Below are positions 44,884 to 52,746 of a stretch of 64,000 bases of DNA, piece after piece; the stretch's first letter is position 1; each line of letters starts with the position of its first letter. The translations under genes and the position numbers were made by a program. The notes beneath the pieces are model-generated. The model ran no database searches. It was not told the DNA's origin and saw only the letters and a list, made by a program, of their open reading frames with translations. Source of the stretch: VRUE01 sp040508545. GTDB taxonomy: Bacteria; Actinomycetota; Thermoleophilia; Solirubrobacterales; 70-9. The stretch lies in assembly GCA_040508545.1 (NCBI GenBank), contig JBEVMR010000116.1, forward strand, positions 5,388 through 69,387, given 5' to 3'.

Positions 44884-46202
44884 GCGACCTCTACGCACAG
44901 CTGGTCAACTCGCCCCCGGGCAAGCTGATCGCGCCGCGGGTCGGCCTGCCACGCCCGGCGACGCTGAAGCGCCGCTCTGCGGGCGCGCCCGAGACGTTCG
45001 CCGCCGCGCTGGTCGGCGCCGCGCCAGGGGGCCGGCTCGGCAAGGCGATCGAACAGGTGCTCGGCGACGTCGGCGCGCCGCGGCCGCAGAAATCCGACAG
45101 CCCGGTCCAGGCGCTGATCTTCGACGCTTCGGGGATCTCCGACTCGACCGAGCTGATCGAGCTGCAGCGCTTCTTCCACCCCAACGTGAGACGGGTCGAG
45201 CGATCCGGCCGCGTCGTCGTGCTCGGCACGCCGCCAAGCAGACTGCCCGTACGGGCCGCGACCGCGCAGCGAGCCCTCGAGGGCTTCACCCGCTCACTCG
45301 GCAAGGAGATCGGCCGCGGCATCGCCGTGCAGCTGGTCTACGTGGCGGAGGGCGCCGAGGACCAGATCGACTCGACCCTGCGCTTCCTCCTCTCGCCCCG
45401 CTCCGCTTACGTCTCCGGACAGGTGATCCGGATCGGCGAGGGAGTGGCGAAGGCACCGCGTCCCGAATGGGAGAAGCCGCTCGACGGCTGCCGGGCGCTG
45501 GTCACCGGCGCCTCGCGCGGGATCGGCGCTGCGATCGCCGAGACCCTGCACCGCGACGGCGCCGAGCTCGTCCTGCTCGACGTGCCGGCGCTCGCCGAGA
45601 ACCTCGCAGGTGTGGCCCAGCGGCTCGAGGCAGAGACGATCGAGCTCGACATCACCGACATCGACGCGCCGGCGACGATCGCCGAGCGGCTAGCCGATGG
45701 TGTCGACGTAGTCGTCCACAACGCCGGCGTCACCCGCGACCGCACGATCGCCAAGATGCCCGAGGACCGCTGGGCGGGCCTGATGGAGATCAACCTCTCC
45801 AGCGAGGAGCGGATCGACGACGAGCTGCTGCACCGCAACCTCCTGCGCGAGAACGGCCGCATCGTCTGCGTCTCCTCGATGAGCGGCATCGCCGGCAACT
45901 CCGGCCAGACCAACTACGCGACCTCGAAGGCGGGCGTGATCGGCATGGTCGAAGCGATGGCGCCGGAGCTGGCAAAGCGCGGCGCGACGATCAACGCGGT
46001 CGCCCCCGGCTTCATCGAAACGCAGATGACCGACGCGATGCCGATCCCGATCCGCGAAGCCGGCCGCCGCATGAACAGCATGTCGCAGGGCGGGCTGCCG
46101 GTCGACGTCGCCGAGACGATCGCCTGGTTCGCCAGCCCCGCTTCGACCGGCGTCAACGGCAACGTCGTCCGGGTCTGCGGCCAGAGCCTGTTGGGGGCCT
46201 GA
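44880..46202 (+). CDS. fabG4: High-molecular-weight 3-oxoacyl reductase (FabG4-like)
   Basis: This 440-residue protein has two parts: an N-terminal degenerate Rossmann-like domain of about 195 residues (IFDASGISDSTELIELQRFF, VVVLGTPPSRLPVRAATAQR) and a C-terminal short-chain dehydrogenase domain with GASRGIGAAIAETL, NAGVTRDRTIAKM and the catalytic Tyr346-x3-Lys350 in NYATSKAGVIGMVE. This two-domain layout is that of mycobacterial FabG4, an NADH-dependent 3-oxoacyl-CoA/ACP reductase. The ATG overlaps the thiolase stop (ATGA), and the next gene begins immediately after its stop, so all are probably made from one transcript. Confidence 0.92.
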   Translation: MSDLYAQLVNSPPGKLIAPRVGLPRPATLKRRSAGAPETFAAALVGAAPGGRLGKAIEQVLGDVGAPRPQKSDSPVQALIFDASGISDSTELIELQRFFHPNVRRVERSGRVVVLGTPPSRLPVRAATAQRALEGFTRSLGKEIGRGIAVQLVYVAEGAEDQIDSTLRFLLSPRSAYVSGQVIRIGEGVAKAPRPEWEKPLDGCRALVTGASRGIGAAIAETLHRDGAELVLLDVPALAENLAGVAQRLEAETIELDITDIDAPATIAERLADGVDVVVHNAGVTRDRTIAKMPEDRWAGLMEINLSSEERIDDELLHRNLLRENGRIVCVSSMSGIAGNSGQTNYATSKAGVIGMVEAMAPELAKRGATINAVAPGFIETQMTDAMPIPIREAGRRMNSMSQGGLPVDVAETIAWFASPASTGVNGNVVRVCGQSLLGA

Positions 46203-47147
46203 ATGGCGGCGCGCACGCTCGACAGCTCACCGGCGATCCTGCCGCTCTACGCGCGGGCGGCGGCACCGCTGATCCCAGGCGCCTCGTGGCTGCCCTTCGT
46301 GCCGGGCAGGGGCAAAGACGTCCCTGACTTGGAGCTGACGCTCGCCGGAGTACAGCCGGCCCCCGACGCGGTCGCCGCCTACGCCAAGGTCTGCGGCTTC
46401 ACCCTGCGCGACCAGCTCCCGCCCACCTACCCGCACGTACTCGCCTTCCCCCTGCACATGGCGGTGATGGCCGATGGCAGCTTCCCGTTCGGCGCAGTTG
46501 GCCTCGTCCATATCGAGAACCGGATCGCACAGCACCGGCCGTTGGGTCTCGGCGAGGAGCTGAGGCTATGCGTGCGGCCAACGCCTTTGCAGCCTCACAA
46601 GCGCGGTCAGACCTTCAGCCTCGTTACCGAGGTCTGGAGCGGTCGCCAGAAGGCTTGGGAATCAACCAGCACGATGCTGCGCCGCGGCGGCAAGGGTGTG
46701 GTTGAGGTTTCGACCGCCATGCGGACCAAAGCTCAACCACGCCCGGGCGATGATGGAGCCGAGACGGAGAGCCTCACGCCTAGCGCGGAGTGGAAGCTAG
46801 GAGGGGATCTGGGACGCCGCTACGCGGCGGTTTCCGGCGATCGCAACCCGATCCACATGCACGCGCTGACCGCGAAACCGCTCGGCTTCCCCAGCGCGAT
46901 CGCGCATGGCATGTGGACCAAGGCGCGCTGTCTGGCGGCCCTGGAGGGACGCCTTCCCGACGCTTTCTCGGTCGACGTGCGCTTTCGCAAGCCGATCCGG
47001 CTGCCGGGCAAGGTCGAGTTCCTCAGCGACGCCGGCAGCGAGGAGATCGAGTTCGCAGTGCGCGACTCGAAGCGCCAGATACCCCATCTCGACGGCCACC
47101 TGAAACCGGTCGAGGCCAAGTCCAACAGCGGGAGGAAATCGAAGTGA
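46203..47147 (+). CDS. Double hot-dog MaoC-type 3-hydroxyacyl dehydratase (HtdX-like)
   Basis: This 314-residue protein has two hot-dog halves. The C-terminal half carries the active hydratase-2 motif YAAVSGDRNPIHMHALTAKP (Asp and His catalytic) followed by IAHGMWTKARCLAAL; the N-terminal half (QLPPTYPHVLAFPLHMAVMA) is degenerate. This matches HtdX-type dehydratases, which act with FabG4 in a dedicated chain-elongation or beta-oxidation unit. It starts at the base after the FabG4 stop and overlaps the following acyl-CoA dehydrogenase by a GTGA junction. The C-terminus is basic (SNSGRKSK). Confidence 0.9.
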   Translation: MAARTLDSSPAILPLYARAAAPLIPGASWLPFVPGRGKDVPDLELTLAGVQPAPDAVAAYAKVCGFTLRDQLPPTYPHVLAFPLHMAVMADGSFPFGAVGLVHIENRIAQHRPLGLGEELRLCVRPTPLQPHKRGQTFSLVTEVWSGRQKAWESTSTMLRRGGKGVVEVSTAMRTKAQPRPGDDGAETESLTPSAEWKLGGDLGRRYAAVSGDRNPIHMHALTAKPLGFPSAIAHGMWTKARCLAALEGRLPDAFSVDVRFRKPIRLPGKVEFLSDAGSEEIEFAVRDSKRQIPHLDGHLKPVEAKSNSGRKSK

Positions 47148-48484
47148 ACGGCAACGGCAAAGGCAATACGGGAGTGGCTGAGCGCAGCATGGGCATCGGC
47201 CTGCGGGCACTCAACTGGCTCGCCGGCTCGGACCTGCTCGACCGGATCCGCGTCCGCAAGCAGGTCGAGCGGGCGCTGTTCCAGGGCACCAAGGGCGGCT
47301 TCCGCACGGCGACCGCCGCTGGGCGCACCTTCAAGGCGGCGCAGAAGCTGGGTAAACCGGCACGCCAGGCGACCGGCAAGCCGCGCAGCCTCTTCGACAT
47401 CAGCCCCGACGACGAGCAGCAGATGTTCCAGGAGGCGGTGCGCGACTTCGCCGCGGCGAAAGTCCGCCCCGCCGCCCAGGAGGCCGACGCCGAGCGCACG
47501 GTTCCGGCCGAGCTGCTGGCGCAGGCGAGCGAGCTCGGCGTCAACATGCTCGGCATCCCCGAGGAGCTCGGCGGCGTCATGCACGAGCAGGCAGCGACGA
47601 CCAGCGCCCTTGTCGGCGAGGCGCTCGCCCACGGCGACATGGGCATCGCCTACGCCACGCTCGCTCCCGGCGCGGTCGCGACCGCGATCGGCCACTGGGG
47701 CACGGCCGAGCAGGAGGCCACCTACCTCCCCCCCTTCAGCAGTGAGGACGCGCCAGCTGCCGCCCTTGCCATGCTCGAGCCACGGCCGCTCTTCGACCCG
47801 CTGAAATTGGAGACGACGGCCCGGCGGGACGGCGAGGACTGGGTACTCAGCGGCGCCAAGTCGCTGGTCGCCCGCGCCACCGAGTGCGAGCTCTTCCTCG
47901 TCGCCGCCGAGGCTGAGGGCAAGGGCCCGGCGCTGTTCGTGATCGAGTCGGGCGCCTCTGGGCTCTCGGTGCAGGACGAGCCGGCGATGGGCCTGAGGGC
48001 AGCCGCGACCGGCCGCCTGCTGCTCGAGGACGTGCGCCTGCCGGGCAGCGCCCTGCTCGGCGAAGGCAAGCATGAGGACTACGTCGAGTGCGTGCAGCGG
48101 GCGCGGGTCGCCTGGTGCTCGCTGGCGGTCGGTGCCTCGCAGGCCGTCCTCGACTACGTCATCCCCTACGTCAACGAACGCACCGCTTTCGGCGAACCGG
48201 TCTCCAACCGCCAGGCGGTCGCCTTCGGCGTCTCCGACATCGGCATCGAGTCCGCCGGCATGCGGCTCGCCACCTACCGCGCGGCCAGCCGCGCCGACCA
48301 GGGACAGGAGTTCGGCCGCGAGGCCGCCCTGGCGCGCAAGCTCTGCGCCGCCAAGGGAATGGAGATCGGCTCCGAAGGAGTGCAGCTGCTCGGCGGCCAC
48401 GGCTTCGTCAAGGAGCACCCGGTCGAGCGCTGGTACCGCGACCTACGTGCAGCGGGCGTGATGGAGGGCGCCCTGCTCGTCTAG
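47144..48484 (+). CDS. Acyl-CoA dehydrogenase family protein, shortened C-terminus
   Basis: This 446-residue protein has a 90-residue N-terminal extension (LRALNWLAGSDLLDRIRVRK, KGGFRTATAAGRTFKAAQKL) before an acyl-CoA dehydrogenase fold: QEAVRDFAAAKVRPAAQEAD, ELGVNMLGIPEELGGV, YVIPYVNERTAFGEPVSNRQ and QLLGGHGFVKEHPVERWYRD. It ends just after GVMEGALLV, where typical members continue with about 20 more residues (E-G-T-x-x-I). The FAD-binding SEPE/TEPE segment is replaced by AALAMLEPRPLFDPLK, so FAD or substrate contacts may be altered. It may be a non-canonical or structural partner of the next dehydrogenase, as in heteromeric pairs known from actinobacteria. The GTG at 47144 overlaps the upstream stop. 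Confidence 0.87.
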   Translation: MNGNGKGNTGVAERSMGIGLRALNWLAGSDLLDRIRVRKQVERALFQGTKGGFRTATAAGRTFKAAQKLGKPARQATGKPRSLFDISPDDEQQMFQEAVRDFAAAKVRPAAQEADAERTVPAELLAQASELGVNMLGIPEELGGVMHEQAATTSALVGEALAHGDMGIAYATLAPGAVATAIGHWGTAEQEATYLPPFSSEDAPAAALAMLEPRPLFDPLKLETTARRDGEDWVLSGAKSLVARATECELFLVAAEAEGKGPALFVIESGASGLSVQDEPAMGLRAAATGRLLLEDVRLPGSALLGEGKHEDYVECVQRARVAWCSLAVGASQAVLDYVIPYVNERTAFGEPVSNRQAVAFGVSDIGIESAGMRLATYRAASRADQGQEFGREAALARKLCAAKGMEIGSEGVQLLGGHGFVKEHPVERWYRDLRAAGVMEGALLV

Positions 48485-48517
48485 TGCCACCCGCGCTCGA
48501 CCAAGCGAAAGGCAGAC

Positions 48518-49732
48518 ATGATCAATCTCGAGATACCGAAGAAGTTCAAGCCACTGGCCAGCCAGGCCAACCAGGTCGCGACCGAGGTCTTCCGGCCGAT
48601 CTCGCGCAAGTACGACGAGGCCGAGCACTCCTACCCCAAGGAGCTCGACATGCTCGCCTCGCTGATCGACGGGATGAACGAGGGCTCTGACATCGGCGGC
48701 GCCGGCGCCGCCGGCGTGCGCCGCGAGTCGAGCGACAACGGCGACAGCGGCAACCGCAACGGCTCCAACCTCTCCACCGTGCTCGGCATCGTCGAGCTCT
48801 GCTGGGGCGACGTCGGCCTGCTGCTCTCGATGCCGCGCCAGGGCCTCGGCAACTCGGCGATCGCCTCCGTGGCGACCGAGGAGCAGCTCGAGCGCTACGG
48901 CGGCAAGTGGGCGGCGATGGCGATCACCGAGCCCGAGGCCGGCTCGGACTCGGCGGCGATCCGCACCACTGCCAAGCTCGACGGCGAGGAGTACGTGCTC
49001 AACGGCGAGAAGATCTTCGTCACCTCGGGCGACCGCGCCGACCTGATCGTCGTCTGGGCCTCGCTCGATCCCTCGAAAGGGAGAGCGGCGATCAAGTCGT
49101 TCATCGTCGAGCGCGACAACCCCGGGCTGAAGCTGGACCGGCTCGAGCACAAGCTCGGGATCCGCGCCTCGGACACCGCCAACTTCACCCTGCAGGACTG
49201 CCGGGTGCCGAAAGAGGCTCTGCTGGGCAGCTCCGAGGTCGTGGACAAGCAGGGCTTCGGCGGGGCGATGCAGACCTTCGACAACACGCGGCCGCTGGTC
49301 GCGGCGATGGCCGTCGGCGTCGCCCGCGCCTCGCTCGAGCGGGCGCGCGAGTGCCTGGCCGAAGCCGGGGTCGAGATCGACTACGCGCTGCCTGCCCTCT
49401 CCCAGCCGGCCGCCGTCTCCCGCTACCTGGAGATGGAGGCCGACTACGAGGCGGCACGGCTGCTGACCCTGCAGGCGGCCTGGATGGCCGACAACGGGAA
49501 GCCGAACTCGCTGCAGGCCTCGATGGCGAAGGCGAAGGCCGGCCGCACCTGCGTTGACGTGGCGCTCGGCTGCGTCGAGCTCTGCGGCGCCGTCGGCTAC
49601 GGCGAGGACGAGCTGCTGGAGAAGTGGGCGCGCGACGCCAAGATCCTCGACATCTTCGAGGGCACGCAGCAGATCCAGCTGCTGATCGTGGCGCGCCAGC
49701 TGCTCGGCAAGAGCTCGTCCGAACTGCGTTAA
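48518..49732 (+). CDS. Acyl-CoA dehydrogenase
   Basis: This 404-residue protein is a more standard acyl-CoA dehydrogenase: MAITEPEAGSDSAAIRTTAK (FAD/substrate loop), NGEKIFVTSGDRADLIVVWA, KLGIRASDTANFTLQDCRVP, and the C-terminal ILDIFEGTQQIQLLIVARQL with the Glu of FEGT in the catalytic-base place. A low-complexity, Gly/Asn-rich insert (EGSDIGGAGAAGVRRESSDN, GDSGNRNGSN) lies at about 55-80, an oddity for the family. It follows the shortened dehydrogenase by 33 bases and closes the operon. Its last 4 bases overlap the convergent HxlR gene. Adjacent pairs of dehydrogenase genes often encode alpha2beta2 enzymes acting on steroid or branched-chain CoA esters, which is a possibility here. Confidence 0.92.
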   Translation: MINLEIPKKFKPLASQANQVATEVFRPISRKYDEAEHSYPKELDMLASLIDGMNEGSDIGGAGAAGVRRESSDNGDSGNRNGSNLSTVLGIVELCWGDVGLLLSMPRQGLGNSAIASVATEEQLERYGGKWAAMAITEPEAGSDSAAIRTTAKLDGEEYVLNGEKIFVTSGDRADLIVVWASLDPSKGRAAIKSFIVERDNPGLKLDRLEHKLGIRASDTANFTLQDCRVPKEALLGSSEVVDKQGFGGAMQTFDNTRPLVAAMAVGVARASLERARECLAEAGVEIDYALPALSQPAAVSRYLEMEADYEAARLLTLQAAWMADNGKPNSLQASMAKAKAGRTCVDVALGCVELCGAVGYGEDELLEKWARDAKILDIFEGTQQIQLLIVARQLLGKSSSELR

Positions 49733-50415
49733 ACGGCGGCGGGCTCGGCGCTGCCCTCGGCGACGAGGGCACGCGCCGTCTCTCGCAAACGCTCGGGCAG
49801 GACGACCCAGGCGCGTAGGTCCGCCAGCGCGCTGCGGTCACCCTCGATCTCGATCCTCTCGTCGGCCACCTCGCCGGCGACCAGAGCAGCCAGCACCGGG
49901 GCCGGATCTCCGATCAGGACCAGGTCGGGGCCCTCGGCTTCGCCACGACCAGCGGCAATCCAGCCCTCCTCGACCCGCAGCCAGTAGTCCTGACCGCCAC
50001 TACGCAGGCCGACGGTCAACTGCGCATCCGCCGGCGGCTGGGAAATCGTCCGGATCGCGTTCGGCAACGAGGTTGGCGCCAGGTCTACGACGTCGTCGAC
50101 CCGCTCGAAGTGCAGGCCCCAGCGGCTCAGCTCGAGCATCGGCCGCTCCAATGCCCAGCCGACATCGGTCAGCTCATAGGCAACGCCAGTCGCCGGCGCG
50201 GAAAGATCGCGGCGACGGACGATGTCGTGGCTCTCGAGATCACGCAGGCGCTTGGTCAGAACATCGGTTGGCGCACCGCCGACGTTACGGACCAGGTCGG
50301 AGAAGCGCAACGGGCCGAGCGAGAGCTCACGCACGATCAGCAGCGACCAGCGCTCACCGATACGGTCGAGCGCACAGGCGAGGCTGCACGACTGGTCGTA
50401 TTCACGTCTCTTCAT
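49729..50415 (-). CDS. HxlR-family transcriptional regulator with SCP2-like C-terminal domain
   Basis: This 228-residue protein has an HxlR winged helix (CSLACALDRIGERWSLLIVR, GPLRFSDLVRNVGGAPTDVL, TKRLRDLESHDIVRRR) at residues 9-100, with the N-terminal Cys residues of the family, followed by about 110 residues resembling SCP2 (LTVGLRSGGQDYWLRVEEG, DLVLIGDPAPVLAALVAGEV, IEIEGDRSALADLRAWV), a lipid- or acyl-CoA-binding fold. It probably senses a lipid or acyl compound. It is divergent from the MMPL copy 2 gene; a 22-base perfect palindrome overlaps the predicted -35 elements of both, suggesting autoregulation and control of the exporter. Its 3' end overlaps the acyl-CoA dehydrogenase gene by 4 bases. 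Confidence 0.88.
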   Translation of the reverse strand: MKRREYDQSCSLACALDRIGERWSLLIVRELSLGPLRFSDLVRNVGGAPTDVLTKRLRDLESHDIVRRRDLSAPATGVAYELTDVGWALERPMLELSRWGLHFERVDDVVDLAPTSLPNAIRTISQPPADAQLTVGLRSGGQDYWLRVEEGWIAAGRGEAEGPDLVLIGDPAPVLAALVAGEVADERIEIEGDRSALADLRAWVVLPERLRETARALVAEGSAEPAAV

Positions 50416-50431
50416 CGATTCGATGGTAGCG

Positions 50432-50498
50432 ATCGTAGCAACGTTAATTTGCTTTTCAAAGTGATCACTTTGAAATCTGGTACGGTCCCGCCGATGCT
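50432..50498. promoter_or_regulatory. Divergent promoters around a 22-base perfect palindrome (HxlR operator)
   Basis: TTTCAAAGTGA-TCACTTTGAAA at 50454-50475 is a perfect 22-base palindrome. Each arm ends in a TTGAAA hexamer pointing outward. On the plus strand TTGAAA (50470-50475) is 17 bases from GATGCT (50493-50498); on the minus strand TTGAAA (50459-50454) is 16 bases from TACGAT (50437-50432). A dimeric regulator bound here would block both promoters. The flanking HxlR gene is the obvious candidate. Promoter hexamers are inferred; the palindrome is seen directly. Confidence 0.75.
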
Positions 50499-50537
50499 GA
50501 TCTCACGCCTCGTCTCCCGGCCCCGTTTCCTCCCCAG

Positions 50538-52712
50538 ATGAACCGGATCGCAAACCTCACCTGGAAGCATCCGAAGCTCGTACTCGCCGCGGTCGCGGTC
50601 TTCGTAGTCTTCGCTGCGACCGCCGGGAAAGACGTCGAGAGCCACCTCAAGGCGGCCGGCTTCGCAGACAGCGCTTCGGAGAGCGAGCGGGCAACCGTTC
50701 TCCTGCGCGACTCGCTCGGCTACAACCCCAACCCGGCGATCGTCCTCGTCGTCCGCAACCCCGACGGCGGCAAGCTCGACACGACCGACCCCGCGGTCCG
50801 CGCCGAGGTCGCTCGCCTCAGCAGCGAGACGGCGCAGGTCGAGCACGTCGGACGTGTCCTCAACCCGCTGCGCAACCCACGCGAGGGCGCTCGGTTGATC
50901 GCCCGCGACGGCGAATCGGTCGCGATCGCCGCCTACCTCTCCACCGCCGACGTCGAGGACGCTGGTGGCTACGCCGCCGAAGGGGTCGCGCCGATCGCCG
51001 CCTCGAGCTCGCTCGACGTCGCGATGGGCGGCTTCGCCCCGGGCTTCAACGAGACCAACGACCAGACCCGGGAAGACCTGACCAAGGCAGAGCTGATCGC
51101 GTTCCCGATCCTCGCCCTGCTGCTGCTCTTCGTCTTCCGCGGCGTGGTGGCCGCGGCGATACCGCTGCTGCTAGGCGTGGTCTCGATCATCGGCACGTTG
51201 CTCGTGCTGCGGATCATGGCGAGCTTCACCGACACCTCCCTCTTCGCGCTAAACATCGCCACCGGGTTGAGTCTCGGCCTAGCGGTTGACTATGCCCTGC
51301 TTCTGGTCTCGCGCTATCGCGAGGAGATAAGTCGCGGGGGCGCATCACGGGAGGCGCACCGCCGCACGGTTCAGACGGCCGGCCGCACCGCGGTCTTCTC
51401 GGGCCTCACCGTGGCAGCGGCAATGGCGGCCCTGATCGTGATGCCGCAGCGCTTCCTCTACTCGATGGCAGTCGCCGGCGCTTCGGTCGCCGTGCTTTCC
51501 TCGCTGATGGCGATCCTCGTGGTGCCCTCGTTGCTGGCCATACTCGGGCCCCGCATCGATGCCCTCTCAATCCGTCGCGGGCCGGCGGTGTCCGACACCT
51601 CCGACGGGTGGTACCGCCTCGCCCGCGGCGTCATGCGCCGCCCGATCGCCGTTGCCCTGGCCAGCTCCGCCTTGATGCTGGCCGCAGCAGCGCCGTTGCT
51701 GTGGACCACCCTGGCCGGCCCCAGCGCCGAGGCCGTGCCGCCCGACGAGCCCTCCGCGAAGGCATACGACTACCTCGAAGCGCACTACCCGCGCGACGTC
51801 ACCGAGGCGGTCACCGTCACCGTCGACGGCAGCGCCGGGCCAGCGCAACTCGCCGCCTTCCGCCAGCGGATCGAAGCGCTTGACGGCGTCACCGGCGGCG
51901 CACCGTTCATCCCCGCCTCGGAGCGGGTCGCCTTCGCCAACTTCGCCCTCGAGGGCGCCGCGCTCGATCCCAAGACGCAGGACGTCGTCCATGGGATCCG
52001 CGGTCTCGACCCGCCTGCTGCGACCGCCACGCTCGTCTCCGGCAACACCGCCGGCTTCATCGACCAGAAGCAGAGCTTGATCGACCATGCACCGTTGGTG
52101 GTCGCAATCGTGGTCCTCACCACGCTCGTCATCCTCTTCCTGCTGACCGGCTCGGTGCTGCTGCCGATCAAGACGCTGGTGATGAACTCACTGACGCTCG
52201 GCGCAACGCTCGGCATCCTCGTCCTCGCCTTCCAGGAGGGCTGGCTCGAGGCGCCCCTCGACTACACGGGGCCCAACGCGATCGAGGTGACCAGCCTGGT
52301 CTTCCTCTTCGCAGTGATCTTCGGCCTCGCCACCGATTACGCCGTGCTGGTGATGGCGCGGATCAAGGAACGCTACGACCTCGGCGACAGCAACGAGGAG
52401 GCGGTCGCGATCGGCATCGGCCGCACCGGCCGGGTGATCACCGCGGCAGCGCTGGCGATCGCGGTCGTCTTCCTCGCATTCGGCGTCAGCAGCGTCTTCT
52501 TCGTCAAGCAGATCGCGATCGGGATGGCCTTCGGCGTGATGCTCGACGCGACCGTCGTCCGCGCCCTGCTCGTGCCCTCGCTGATGCGGCTCTTCGGCGA
52601 GTGGAACTGGTGGGCGCCGAAGCCGCTGCGCCGCATCCAGGAGCGCTTCGGCTTCTCCGAGTCCGAGCCACCCGATTCGCCCGCGGCAGAGCCCGCCCCA
52701 GAAGCGACCTGA
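50538..52712 (+). CDS. MMPL-family RND transporter, copy 2
   Basis: This 724-residue protein is a close relative of copy 1 at 41262: both begin with LTWKHPKLVLAAV, share HLKAAGF, the first-half LAVDYALLLVSRYREEI and second-half ATDYAVLVMARIKERY Asp-Tyr pairs, and end with WNWWAPKPLRR. Two six-helix halves with extracytoplasmic loops are apparent. It is preceded by the palindromic operator and divergent HxlR regulator, and followed after 34 bases by an acyl-CoA synthetase, so export of an acylated compound under lipid-responsive control is a reasonable guess. The ATG at 50538 has no strong ribosome-binding site, though AACCGG-free CCCAG stretches precede it. Confidence 0.9.
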   Translation: MNRIANLTWKHPKLVLAAVAVFVVFAATAGKDVESHLKAAGFADSASESERATVLLRDSLGYNPNPAIVLVVRNPDGGKLDTTDPAVRAEVARLSSETAQVEHVGRVLNPLRNPREGARLIARDGESVAIAAYLSTADVEDAGGYAAEGVAPIAASSSLDVAMGGFAPGFNETNDQTREDLTKAELIAFPILALLLLFVFRGVVAAAIPLLLGVVSIIGTLLVLRIMASFTDTSLFALNIATGLSLGLAVDYALLLVSRYREEISRGGASREAHRRTVQTAGRTAVFSGLTVAAAMAALIVMPQRFLYSMAVAGASVAVLSSLMAILVVPSLLAILGPRIDALSIRRGPAVSDTSDGWYRLARGVMRRPIAVALASSALMLAAAAPLLWTTLAGPSAEAVPPDEPSAKAYDYLEAHYPRDVTEAVTVTVDGSAGPAQLAAFRQRIEALDGVTGGAPFIPASERVAFANFALEGAALDPKTQDVVHGIRGLDPPAATATLVSGNTAGFIDQKQSLIDHAPLVVAIVVLTTLVILFLLTGSVLLPIKTLVMNSLTLGATLGILVLAFQEGWLEAPLDYTGPNAIEVTSLVFLFAVIFGLATDYAVLVMARIKERYDLGDSNEEAVAIGIGRTGRVITAAALAIAVVFLAFGVSSVFFVKQIAIGMAFGVMLDATVVRALLVPSLMRLFGEWNWWAPKPLRRIQERFGFSESEPPDSPAAEPAPEAT

Positions 52713-52746
52713 GCCACCTGCCGCTCGTTGCGGCAGACTGCCGCGC

